Positions 55,701 to 63,570 of a DNA stretch of 64,000 nt are shown here, one piece after another. The notes below the pieces were generated by a model. The model saw nothing but the letters and a program-made list of their open reading frames with translations. It was not told the origin of the DNA and did no database searches. The stretch is taken from assembly GCF_030814135.1 (NCBI RefSeq), contig NZ_JAUSUQ010000003.1:248001-312000 (forward strand), given 5' to 3'. Source of the DNA: Caldalkalibacillus uzonensis (GTDB taxonomy: Bacteria > Bacillota > Bacilli > Caldalkalibacillales > Caldalkalibacillaceae). Within the stretch, counting starts at the first letter, position 1, and every line of letters starts with the position of its first letter. The translations under genes were made by a program, and so were the position numbers.

Positions 55701-56556
55701 CGATGTCCCATTCAAAGTTCATAAAACCGAGTGACCATTTGGGCAGCAAGGGAGGTTTACCAGTGATCTCCGTATAAGCATGCATAATCTCTTTCGGTTT
55801 ACCAAGCATGACATAGAATTCCACATTTTCTTTTACATATCGGCGCCCTTCTTCAGGAGTCCCGCCATAATAAAACTCCAACTTACCTGTGGATGTTTCT
55901 GTAAAAGGATAGCCGCCGTCACTGTCCACTAGTATCCCGTAGCCTGCAGTGGACCAGATAAAAGGACCTCCTGCATCACCTTGCTCTCCCGCATGTGAGG
56001 GGTGATTGCTGTCATTGCGCAAAATATTCCCAGCATCTTCAAAAGCACTATATCCCCGAATGCCGTACAGGTTATCTTGACTGGAACGTACAAAGCGAAC
56101 ACCATCACGAAAGACACCACCGGATTCTGTTTCCCATAATAGCGGGATTCCGTCTGAATTTTTTATAGTCATTCGACATGGATAGCGCTCGATCTCTACT
56201 CTCATCTTTGATGTGGTGATGATGATGGGGTTCCCACTGACATCAATATTGGCTCCTACCGCTTCCCACGTTTTGTCCGGGTCGATCATTGGAGTCTGTT
56301 GGGAAGGTTCAATGCCATGAGGCCGGTAATCCACTTTAAAAATATGTTCACCCAAGACATGCAGTTGCAAAATATCATGGGTTGCCGAACCGTTTTCCAC
56401 CTCCAATGTCAGCATGTCACCCGATACGCTGACGCCTATGATGTCCCCCAAGCTGTCATGATCGGCTCCAGCAGAGAAAAATGATGTGCATAGAACAAGG
56501 AGGAATAAGGAGACTCCGATACATGTGAGCCATGACCTTTTCCTGATTAAAGGCAT
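52714..56556 (-). CDS. ctsZ: 6-alpha-glucosyltransferase, GH31, CtsZ-like
   Basis: A secreted enzyme of about 1280 aa. Signal peptide (RKRSWLTCIGVSLFLLVLCT...), GH31 N-domain, catalytic barrel with nucleophile Asp428 (GIRGWWNDETDKVSSG) and acid/base Asp490 (TTLWSGDIAIQYYKG). Then beta domains, two CBM35-like modules (about 870-995 and 1000-1125, each starting EAEEASL/AESAKL and ending GNVNLD), and a C-terminal CBM (NLLDNSGFERPTDYS ... TTLHIDDVRV). Length and module order match CtsZ of Sporosarcina globispora (1284 aa), which makes alpha-1,6-glucosylated maltooligosaccharides. Start: ATG 56556 (AAGGTGG, 11 nt) or GTG 56571. Follows the ctsY-like gene by 130 nt. Confidence 0.9.
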   Translation of the reverse strand: MPLIRKRSWLTCIGVSLFLLVLCTSFFSAGADHDSLGDIIGVSVSGDMLTLEVENGSATHDILQLHVLGEHIFKVDYRPHGIEPSQQTPMIDPDKTWEAVGANIDVSGNPIIITTSKMRVEIERYPCRMTIKNSDGIPLLWETESGGVFRDGVRFVRSSQDNLYGIRGYSAFEDAGNILRNDSNHPSHAGEQGDAGGPFIWSTAGYGILVDSDGGYPFTETSTGKLEFYYGGTPEEGRRYVKENVEFYVMLGKPKEIMHAYTEITGKPPLLPKWSLGFMNFEWDIDQAELESIVETYRAKNIPLDAFALDYDWMSYGEDNYGEFLWNVNNFPDAADSTLKSKMDQRGLKLIGIRKPRIVTKDKNGQRTTQFYDAEAGGYWYPGHEEYTDYFIPVTVRSIDPYKQEMRDWWWNHSKEAYDKGIRGWWNDETDKVSSGAAQYWFGNFTTTHLSQAMYEGQRAYTDNKERIWQTARNYYPGAQRYATTLWSGDIAIQYYKGEKVEWAAGMQEQPSVMLSAVNLGQFKWGMDAGGFNMQNGTIDNPSPELYTRWLQFGALTPVFRVHGNYQQQRQPWYYGMTAEEVTKAAIHFRYRLLPYMYTYERSAYESGVGLVRPLIFDYPDDEQVKNTTDSWMFGDWLLVAPVLEKGQTSKQIYLPEGTWIDYFRGHVYNGNQSIHYPLDAESWTDIPIFVKQGAIIPSQEVQDYVGQKSAEMMTIDVFAGDSESRFTYYDDDGNTYGYETGDFFKQEMTAQDQGTNGIRFTVQAKEGQYTPETEYYLVRLHGKAGERVTLNGSSLTYYDQLFDLKNASGEGWAKGREIYGDVTYVKVRANSSSVKELIVTGDAPVSTDHLKYEAEEASLSGETTNSRASVNNNHSGYSGQGFVDGFHHEEAAATFYVSTKTGGDYDISLRYANGTGTDQTLSIYVNGKRVTQTVLADTGDWSTWGIQTETLPLTAGQNMITYRYDAEAGDTGNVNLDYITVPFEPAQAEYLAESAKLDGGASTNQNHWFYTGNAFVDGMTQTGASVQFLVDVPATGEYQVALRYANGTNSTRTISVYVNGNKVEQIKLTSPGMNWNLWREHVHSVTLQKGTNTIMYRYDSSDSGNVNLDRIIVSAETPVQPVSEKNLLDNSGFERPTDYSSNWTQWHPGGQPSAFGVDSGSGINPPESPWTGDQRAYFWSANAYKQSIHQTVEVPVNNAHYKLEARVRLLNTNPYVARAEIMDYGGQTIYYDLENNGRWSYLTVDNIYVTSGQIKVGFYVDSPGGTTLHIDDVRVTIQE

Positions 56557-56643
56557 TGTCTGCCTGACCACCTTCCATCAGATTTTTGTTATCGCAATAT
56601 TGTGATATTTGAATTTCCAAAACGTATCAGTTGTTACGTTTAT

Positions 56644-56672
56644 GGGGAAGAGGAGGACGCCCCCTCTTCCTT
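56644..56672 (-). other. Stem-loop between ctsY- and ctsZ-like genes
   Basis: GGAAGAGG pairs with CCTCTTCC around a 9-nt loop, 15 nt after the ctsY-like stop. No T-run follows, so it is more likely a stabilising or processing element than a full terminator. It could set different expression of the two transferases. Confidence 0.5.
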
Positions 56673-56686
56673 CAAATTTTCCTCAA

Positions 56687-59600
56687 TTATGGTCGAATGG
56701 CGATGTGATCAACATTAATGCCGTGAACGTTGCCGTTATCATACTGAATCTTAATCGTGTTGTAACCTTTTCTTAATGAAACGGTGAGTGAAGCAACATC
56801 CCAAGTATCCCAGTCACTGGTTTGTGGCAAGGAGAGTTCCTGCAACTTTACATCGTTGACATAGATCCCCCTTGAAGCCGCTCCTCCTGCGGAGCTGTAG
56901 CGGATGTCAAGCGTATAGGCCCCCTCTTGTTCAACCAGAACATCAAACTCGATGTAATTACCCACATCTGCAAACTGGTCCACAAAACCTGTTCCATAGT
57001 ACCCGCTGTGATTATCGTTGGTGCCAACTTGGTGTTGAGTGGCAAATTCGGCTTCATATTCAGCCTTATGCACGCCTTTAAGATGAATGGTGCGGGTCGC
57101 AGTATCAGCCGGCACTTTGACAAAAGCAAATTTTCCACGCTTGTCGTAATACCAGCCTTGAGTAGCAGTTGTAAAGGAGCTGAAATCTGTATAGTGGTCT
57201 AGCGGTGAACTTTCAATTTCTACTGAGTTAGGCATGGAGGTGAATACCATCAAGGTGCTGATCTCATCGATCGGTGGCATTGAAACGGTTACCTTTTGGG
57301 AAGGATAATCTTCGGTGACCGTAATCGTCTTCACTTGCCCGTTTACATCATCATACCAGTCATAAGCAGTAGTGCCTTTGGGATAAATGCGAAAAATTAA
57401 GTTCTGATACCTATCCAGTTCATTGCCAATGGAACCGCCGAGTTCATAATTTTCATTCAAATTCATCGGGATAATGCTGCCGGCTCGAACAAATACCGGA
57501 ATGTCATTCACACCGGCATAATAAGTGATCCAGCGCTGTCCAGGCCTTTGCGCGCCCCACCAGAAGTCAATCCACTCCCCTTCAGGGAGATAGATTGATT
57601 TAACCTTCTCCCCTTCATTGACAATGGGAGCAATGAGCAAATAATCTCCAAACATGTATTGCCATGTCAAATCGTGTGTTATTGTATCTTCAGGAAATTC
57701 AATGGCCATCGCTCTCATGAGAGGTATGCCGGTCTCACTGGTTTTTTTAGCTTCACTATAGATGTAAGGCAGTAAATTCATGCGTGTATTAACATAAAAT
57801 CGAAAGGTATCAATAATAGTTTCGTCCCCTGTTCTTGTGGCGGCGTTCCAAGGAGAACGTTCCTCACTGGGAGATGGATTGGCTTTTTCCGAGTGAAACT
57901 GCATGATAGGTGAAAAAGCAGCCATTGCAGTCGAGCGTTTATACAATTCTGATGACGGATAGGGTCCTGTAAACCCGGCCAAATCCCAGCTCCAAAAGGG
58001 AACACCGGAAATATTGGCTGTTAATCCAGCCCGAATGGCCTGCTGATAGGCATTAAACGTTGAATCCTGGTCTCCTGCCCAGAATCCGGGGTATTGCTGC
58101 ACACCATGTGTGCCGGCCCGGCTGAATAGCATGGATTCCTCTTTTTTTGACTTTGCATGCTCATAATAGGCCCGGATATATTCGTTGGGATATTGATTGC
58201 GCATCTCATCCCCTTTTTTACCGTTGGCAAACGTGTTCCATCTACCCCAAACCATTTCTCCCCCGTCTGTTTTGAAACCGTCTATTCCAATATCATCAAA
58301 CAGGTAATCCAGTTTGGACATCCACCACGCCGTCGCCTCAGGGTTGGTAAAATCGAGCAGCAGACTGTTTCCAAACCATGTGCCATCCGGAATACGATAA
58401 GCGCCATTGCTGCCGTTTCCGACCGCATAGCCTTGTTCAAGCATATATGCCTCATCATTATCTGCTTGTTCATAGGGATAGGGGGTCCATTTTTGTACCG
58501 GAATCTGCCACAGTAACACTTTAATGCCTTCATCATGTAGTTCTTGGACCATTCCTTTGGGATCAGGCCAACGTCCATCTGCAGGGAATGTGAAGTCCTC
58601 ATATCTGAATGATTCGCTGCCATGTTTAGGTTGGTATTGTGCATCGTTCCAAATGTAAAAGGTGTGCTCATCGCTCCATTGTTCTAGTACCATGACTGCA
58701 GCCGCAATATCATGTGTACGGACTTGATTGAGCACGTTGGTTACATGGTCCTGACTGCTCCATTCATTGGCGGACATCCACAGTCCAAAGGCAAATTTGG
58801 GCGGCAAAGTGGGTTTTCCTGTTATATCGGTATAATTGGCAATCACATCTTTGAGGTCTGTTCCGTGAATAAAATAGTAATCTAACATCGAAGATGCCGC
58901 CCCTGCTGTATTAACGGTAAAACTGTACATGTCACTGCGGTCTGTGGCCAGTCTGAACTGTGAATAAAAGGTTGAGTTGACGAATATCCCGTATCCGTTG
59001 GTATTGACAAAAAAGGGAATAGCCATGTAAGTGCGTTCATCTTGATTGAGGTACTGGTTGTAGACATAGGTGTCCACATTCCGCCCACGTTGTCCCAAAC
59101 TGTTATAGCGTTCACCAAAACCGAAAAACTGCTCGTTTTCAGGTGTATAGAAATGATCCTGTACTTTAGTGATAATCGAGTCACCGTCGGTAAGCCAGGT
59201 CATACTGCTCTGCAACGAAGGATCATAACCACGGGCAATCAAATTGTCCGCTTGATCATAGACTTTAAGCAAATAAGGATCTTTTTCGACAATGATTTTT
59301 AACTTGGCTGTCTCTACCACAACCTGTGAAGTGGATTCACTGACCGTGTAGTTGCTCAGGCCGCTTGCCATATGATCTTCGAGACCTGTGGGAGACATTT
59401 GCACGCGAAAAACCTCATCGTTCGTAAAAGAGAGATTGATCTTAGGTTTCATGTTACCCGTGTCAGGAACCGCTTCCAAAACTATGCGGTTTCCATAGTC
59501 GGTAACTCCAGTAATTTTTTGTATGGATTCCCAGCCAACAACTGTAAATTCAAAGGGACCGATTGTTTTTTCATTTGTTCCGTCTTTATTGGCATGAACG

Positions 59601-59962
59601 GTATATTGGATGTGGTCTCCCTTCTCAAAACTGCCCATGTCAACCACCCAGTAGGAATTATTGCCGCTGTTGTATTTCCATTCTCCACCGATATCAGGCT
59701 GGGCAATACCGTTTTTGGTCCAAGTGATCCAGGTGGCTTGTCCTGGCATCACGGGCCAAGTCGTTAAATGAATGTATACATTCTCACCAGCAACAGGATC
59801 CCTAGGGAATCTCTCTGTCTCTTTCACCTCATACAAATCATCAATGCCATAGGGATGGTGCCACACTCCGTCAATAGCCAAAACAGTCATTGAAGTAAGG
59901 AAAAAGATCAGCAGCACAATGATCAACGCAACTGTCTTTCTCCTTCTAATTGTGCTTAACAA
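56687..59962 (-). CDS. ctsY: 3-alpha-isomaltosyltransferase / cycloalternan-forming enzyme, GH31, CtsY-like
   Basis: A secreted 1091-aa enzyme. The best start is TTG at 59962 (AAAGGGGCG upstream), giving a 29-residue signal ending SMTVLA, then IDGVWHHPYGIDDLYEV. Domains: N-terminal beta module (ERFPRDPVAGENVYIHLTTW), GH31 N-domain, barrel with nucleophile Asp566 (DGFKTDGGEMVWGRW) and acid/base Asp631 (FWAGDQDSTFNAYQ), beta domains, and one C-terminal CBM35-like module (YEAEFATQHQVGTNDNHSGY). CtsY (1093 aa) and Listeria cycloalternan-forming enzyme have this size and layout; they transfer isomaltosyl units to alpha-1,3 and close the cyclic tetrasaccharide. The open frame extends upstream but with no usable start. 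Confidence 0.9.
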   Translation of the reverse strand: MLSTIRRRKTVALIIVLLIFFLTSMTVLAIDGVWHHPYGIDDLYEVKETERFPRDPVAGENVYIHLTTWPVMPGQATWITWTKNGIAQPDIGGEWKYNSGNNSYWVVDMGSFEKGDHIQYTVHANKDGTNEKTIGPFEFTVVGWESIQKITGVTDYGNRIVLEAVPDTGNMKPKINLSFTNDEVFRVQMSPTGLEDHMASGLSNYTVSESTSQVVVETAKLKIIVEKDPYLLKVYDQADNLIARGYDPSLQSSMTWLTDGDSIITKVQDHFYTPENEQFFGFGERYNSLGQRGRNVDTYVYNQYLNQDERTYMAIPFFVNTNGYGIFVNSTFYSQFRLATDRSDMYSFTVNTAGAASSMLDYYFIHGTDLKDVIANYTDITGKPTLPPKFAFGLWMSANEWSSQDHVTNVLNQVRTHDIAAAVMVLEQWSDEHTFYIWNDAQYQPKHGSESFRYEDFTFPADGRWPDPKGMVQELHDEGIKVLLWQIPVQKWTPYPYEQADNDEAYMLEQGYAVGNGSNGAYRIPDGTWFGNSLLLDFTNPEATAWWMSKLDYLFDDIGIDGFKTDGGEMVWGRWNTFANGKKGDEMRNQYPNEYIRAYYEHAKSKKEESMLFSRAGTHGVQQYPGFWAGDQDSTFNAYQQAIRAGLTANISGVPFWSWDLAGFTGPYPSSELYKRSTAMAAFSPIMQFHSEKANPSPSEERSPWNAATRTGDETIIDTFRFYVNTRMNLLPYIYSEAKKTSETGIPLMRAMAIEFPEDTITHDLTWQYMFGDYLLIAPIVNEGEKVKSIYLPEGEWIDFWWGAQRPGQRWITYYAGVNDIPVFVRAGSIIPMNLNENYELGGSIGNELDRYQNLIFRIYPKGTTAYDWYDDVNGQVKTITVTEDYPSQKVTVSMPPIDEISTLMVFTSMPNSVEIESSPLDHYTDFSSFTTATQGWYYDKRGKFAFVKVPADTATRTIHLKGVHKAEYEAEFATQHQVGTNDNHSGYYGTGFVDQFADVGNYIEFDVLVEQEGAYTLDIRYSSAGGAASRGIYVNDVKLQELSLPQTSDWDTWDVASLTVSLRKGYNTIKIQYDNGNVHGINVDHIAIRP

Positions 59963-60063
59963 GAAATAACGCCCCTTTCCTTTGTTATTGGCCTGTAAAA
60001 CTACTCTACAATCCTGTGTTTTTTGCGATAGCCAATCACCTCCCTTACGCTGTACTGTGTATC

Positions 60064-63000
60064 TTACAGCCTGATAACCACGCATGAATCATCTGTAGTT
60101 GCCTGTTTATTGGGCTGTATTTCCCTGCCATTGACAAGGATGGTCTGTTCACCCTCCAGCAGTGATTGTGGAATCAGGCACACCGTTCCTTTGGGACCAT
60201 TCACATCAATCTGCCACTGTCCGTCAGCTCGTCTGCAACTGATGGACCATGTTTGTTGCAAATGATCCTCCACCGTTTTGGTCATGCCTTCCGCAGGATA
60301 TAGGCGCAACACAGGCTGGCCAGCATATTGATCGACGCGGTTTCCTACCCAGGTGCCCAGCTTTAAATCTTCCCCACAATTACAAGCAAGAACAGTTCCC
60401 TGACGAACATACACCGGAATTTTCAAGAGGGGCGCTTTGACCCGTTTCCAACAGGGGCCTGTAACCACCTCATTCGTCCACAGATCGATCCACTTGCCTT
60501 GCGGGAAATAAACCATCCGCTCGGTCGCTCCTTCCTCAATAACTGGAGCGACAAGCAAATCGTCACCAAACAAATACTGGTCGTACACAGAATAGCAGCG
60601 GAGATCGTCCGGAAATTCCAGCCATAAGCTCCGCATCAGCGGAACACCTGTCAGACTGGATGTTTTAGCCTGGGCAAATATATAAGGCAATAAGTTCATG
60701 CGCAGATTGGCGTAAAATCGGTATCCCTCAATGGCCCGCCTGTCCCCAGTCCTCTCGGCAATGTTCCACGGGGTCCGGTCCTGGTTAAACTCTGCTTTAC
60801 TTTCAGCATGATACTGCATAATGGGGCAAAATGCGGCCATTTGAGCTGAACGGATGAATAGTTCACAAGTGGGAATTTCTCCGTTAAAGCCAGCCAAATC
60901 CCAGCCCCAAAACGGGATACCGGACAAGCCTGAACTGAGTCCGGCAATCAGGGAGTGACGAAAGGCATCGAATGTGGAACGTTCATCCCCCGCCCAATGA
61001 GCAGGAAAATTCTGCGCCCCTGCATATCCTGCCCGGCTGAAGGTGAGCGCCTCTCCGTTGTGGTAACTGGAGGCGAAGTCAAAGTAAGCCTGCACATAAT
61101 CGTTAGGATACAGGTTGCGCATTTCTGCTCCTGTCCGTCCGTCAGCAAACTGTACATCCCGTCCGAAAACAAATTCACCACCGTCCGTCTTAAAACCGTC
61201 CACTCCAATCTCCAGCAAATACTTACGTTTGCTAAACCACCACTCGCAGGCTTCGTTATTAGAAAAATCCATCAAAAGGCTTCCTTTAAACCACCCTTCC
61301 GGTATGCGGTACGGGCGTCCGTCTTTTTCTTTTACCACATAGCCCGCCTCAATCATGTAGCGTTCATCCTCATCCTTCTGGGCATGAGATTGCTTATTTA
61401 GATACTTCTGGATGGGTATCTGCCACAAGATCACTTTCATACCTTGTTGATGAACATAGTCAATCAATGCTTTGGGATTGGGCCAGCGTCCCCACGCCGG
61501 GAAATGAAAATCTTCATAGTTGAAAAAGTCATGTCCTGGCTTTAGATCATACTCGGCATCATTGAAAATATAGTAGGTGCACTCATCGCTCCACTGTTCC
61601 AGAACCAGCACCGTTGCAGGGATTTGATAGCGATTAGTCAGCTCCACCTGCTGTTTGACCACCGATTCCCGGTCCCAATTGTTGCTGGACATCCAGGGAC
61701 CGAAAGCCCACACCGGAGGAAGCACCGGCTTGCCGGTCACCGCCGTATAGTGCTGGAGCACCTCTTTGGGCTCTCCACTGAAAAGATGAAAGGAACAGAA
61801 GGGCCGGGCGGGGTTCAAATCAATGTTAATGGAAAGCAGATCTTCAAATTGATGGGCAAAATCAAATACGGAATAGCAGGGATGATCCAAAAAGAATCCA
61901 TACCCCTTTGAGCTCAAGTAAAAGGGCGCTGGCAGATAAGTGCGGCTGCCCTGGTCCCGGTACTGATTGTATACATAGCAATCGATACGTTCTCCCCGAT
62001 ATTGCAGACGGTGATACCTTTCTCCCATTCCGTAAAACCGTTCATCCAGCGGGGAATGAAAATTCCACCGCATTTGATAAACCTGCCCCTCGCTGTCGAC
62101 TGACCACTGCAGGACGGGTAAAAGGTGCTCATAGCCGGACAGCAGTATATTTTCCTTACCATCCAACACTTGAATGTGAAACGGCTTTTTGCGGAACACA
62201 CATGTCCCGTTAGGGCCAAACAGTTGAATCTGCTCTTCATCCTCTTGCCAGTGTAAAAGACTTTGTTTCTGTTGAGGGGGGAGATCAATACCGGGTGAAG
62301 CGGATTTTCCACGGTCGGCTAACCTCACCTCACACCTCCACCCTTCAGCCGTGTTTCCCATCCCAATATAGACATTATGAAGCTGTAGCGTATCTTCTCC
62401 CTTCAGCCACAAGGTATTCTCATCCACACCCAAGCATGACACGGAGGCCAGCTCATTCAGGGCCAACGGTGAAAACGAGTATTCCTCCTTCCCCCTGACC
62501 GTCCGATCTGGCAATTGAAGGTAAAAAGCATAACGCACAGTCTCACCAAGGGAGAAGGAACCGAGTGAAGCCTCCCACAGGACGTTATCCTCCTGATGCT
62601 TTTTGACACATTTGACCTCATATTCTTTCGACTCTGTCCTAACATGGACAAACACCTGTCCGTTTTCAGGTTCAGGCCAGACTTGCGCTCTCACTTTAAC
62701 GTCCTGACCTGCTTGGGGCAGCTTGGGCTCTCTATCTGTCTGAAGGGGGTGATACGGATTGTCATGTCCAAACGGGGTGTGAATCATGCGCACCTCACCG
62801 GTTGCAGGTAAGGCTTCACTCAAGTAATGGTTGACGATATCGATAAGCGCATCGGCCAACTCACCATCCCCGCTATCCTCACCCGACAGTAATTGCCGGG
62901 CTGTTTTAAGGTAGAAGTTGCCCTTATCCAGTTCTCCTTTTTCTGTAAAATACCAGGCCAGCCAGGCGGTGCTTGCCGGCGATTCCTTCCTGGAGGCCAG

Positions 63001-63570
63001 CGAGTGATAAACCTTGTTGTCATAGACTAACCGCTCCTCAATAGCTTTGACGGCTTCCACCAGGACCAAATCTTCCGGTGAGAAAAGGCCAAAGGGCATC
63101 ACCGTCGCCAAGAGGTCGGTTGAGACTTCTCTTTTATCCTTGGCCCGGATGAGCATCCCGCCGGAAAGACCGTGCTCAAAAACAAAATCACGTATTTCAG
63201 TCAAATATTTCTGAAGAATATTCTGACCCGTCAGCCGTTTGGCAGCATTAAGAGCGCCATAACATATCCCGAGATTAGAGATATGAATAAGATCATCAGA
63301 TTCTCCCCAGATATTTGAAGCAGGTTGCTGCCAATGGTCACATATAAAGTTCACCGCATGCTCGATCAAGCTTTGATATTGGATAACAAGCTGGTGTTCG
63401 TTACTTCGTGCCTGGTGCTCCGCCAACATCCATATCCACACCGCTTTGGGCAGAATGTGATCCTCCTTTCCTGTCTGTTCAGCACTTTGTTTTAAAATCT
63501 GTTCCGATTGGTTGAATCTCTTTTCTAACTGATAACAGTATGCTCGGAACAATTTACCCATCAAGCTCAT
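60064..63570 (-). CDS. Cytoplasmic GH15-like/GH31 fusion, CtsY paralogue
   Basis: 1168 aa, no signal peptide. Start ATG at 63570 (GGAGG, 7 nt), overlapping the upstream stop (ATGA). Residues about 1-250 are helical and resemble half of a GH15 (alpha/alpha) barrel (EVSTDLLATVMPFGLFSPED). About 265-370 match the N-terminal beta module of CtsY. The rest is GH31 with nucleophile Asp796 (DGFKTDGGEFVFGRD) and acid/base Asp862 (HWAGDERSTFDAFR), with no CBM35. Both catalytic residues are present, so it should be active. Likely role: intracellular processing of cycloalternan or isomaltosyl sugars (inference). Confidence 0.85.
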   Translation of the reverse strand: MSLMGKLFRAYCYQLEKRFNQSEQILKQSAEQTGKEDHILPKAVWIWMLAEHQARSNEHQLVIQYQSLIEHAVNFICDHWQQPASNIWGESDDLIHISNLGICYGALNAAKRLTGQNILQKYLTEIRDFVFEHGLSGGMLIRAKDKREVSTDLLATVMPFGLFSPEDLVLVEAVKAIEERLVYDNKVYHSLASRKESPASTAWLAWYFTEKGELDKGNFYLKTARQLLSGEDSGDGELADALIDIVNHYLSEALPATGEVRMIHTPFGHDNPYHPLQTDREPKLPQAGQDVKVRAQVWPEPENGQVFVHVRTESKEYEVKCVKKHQEDNVLWEASLGSFSLGETVRYAFYLQLPDRTVRGKEEYSFSPLALNELASVSCLGVDENTLWLKGEDTLQLHNVYIGMGNTAEGWRCEVRLADRGKSASPGIDLPPQQKQSLLHWQEDEEQIQLFGPNGTCVFRKKPFHIQVLDGKENILLSGYEHLLPVLQWSVDSEGQVYQMRWNFHSPLDERFYGMGERYHRLQYRGERIDCYVYNQYRDQGSRTYLPAPFYLSSKGYGFFLDHPCYSVFDFAHQFEDLLSINIDLNPARPFCSFHLFSGEPKEVLQHYTAVTGKPVLPPVWAFGPWMSSNNWDRESVVKQQVELTNRYQIPATVLVLEQWSDECTYYIFNDAEYDLKPGHDFFNYEDFHFPAWGRWPNPKALIDYVHQQGMKVILWQIPIQKYLNKQSHAQKDEDERYMIEAGYVVKEKDGRPYRIPEGWFKGSLLMDFSNNEACEWWFSKRKYLLEIGVDGFKTDGGEFVFGRDVQFADGRTGAEMRNLYPNDYVQAYFDFASSYHNGEALTFSRAGYAGAQNFPAHWAGDERSTFDAFRHSLIAGLSSGLSGIPFWGWDLAGFNGEIPTCELFIRSAQMAAFCPIMQYHAESKAEFNQDRTPWNIAERTGDRRAIEGYRFYANLRMNLLPYIFAQAKTSSLTGVPLMRSLWLEFPDDLRCYSVYDQYLFGDDLLVAPVIEEGATERMVYFPQGKWIDLWTNEVVTGPCWKRVKAPLLKIPVYVRQGTVLACNCGEDLKLGTWVGNRVDQYAGQPVLRLYPAEGMTKTVEDHLQQTWSISCRRADGQWQIDVNGPKGTVCLIPQSLLEGEQTILVNGREIQPNKQATTDDSCVVIRL

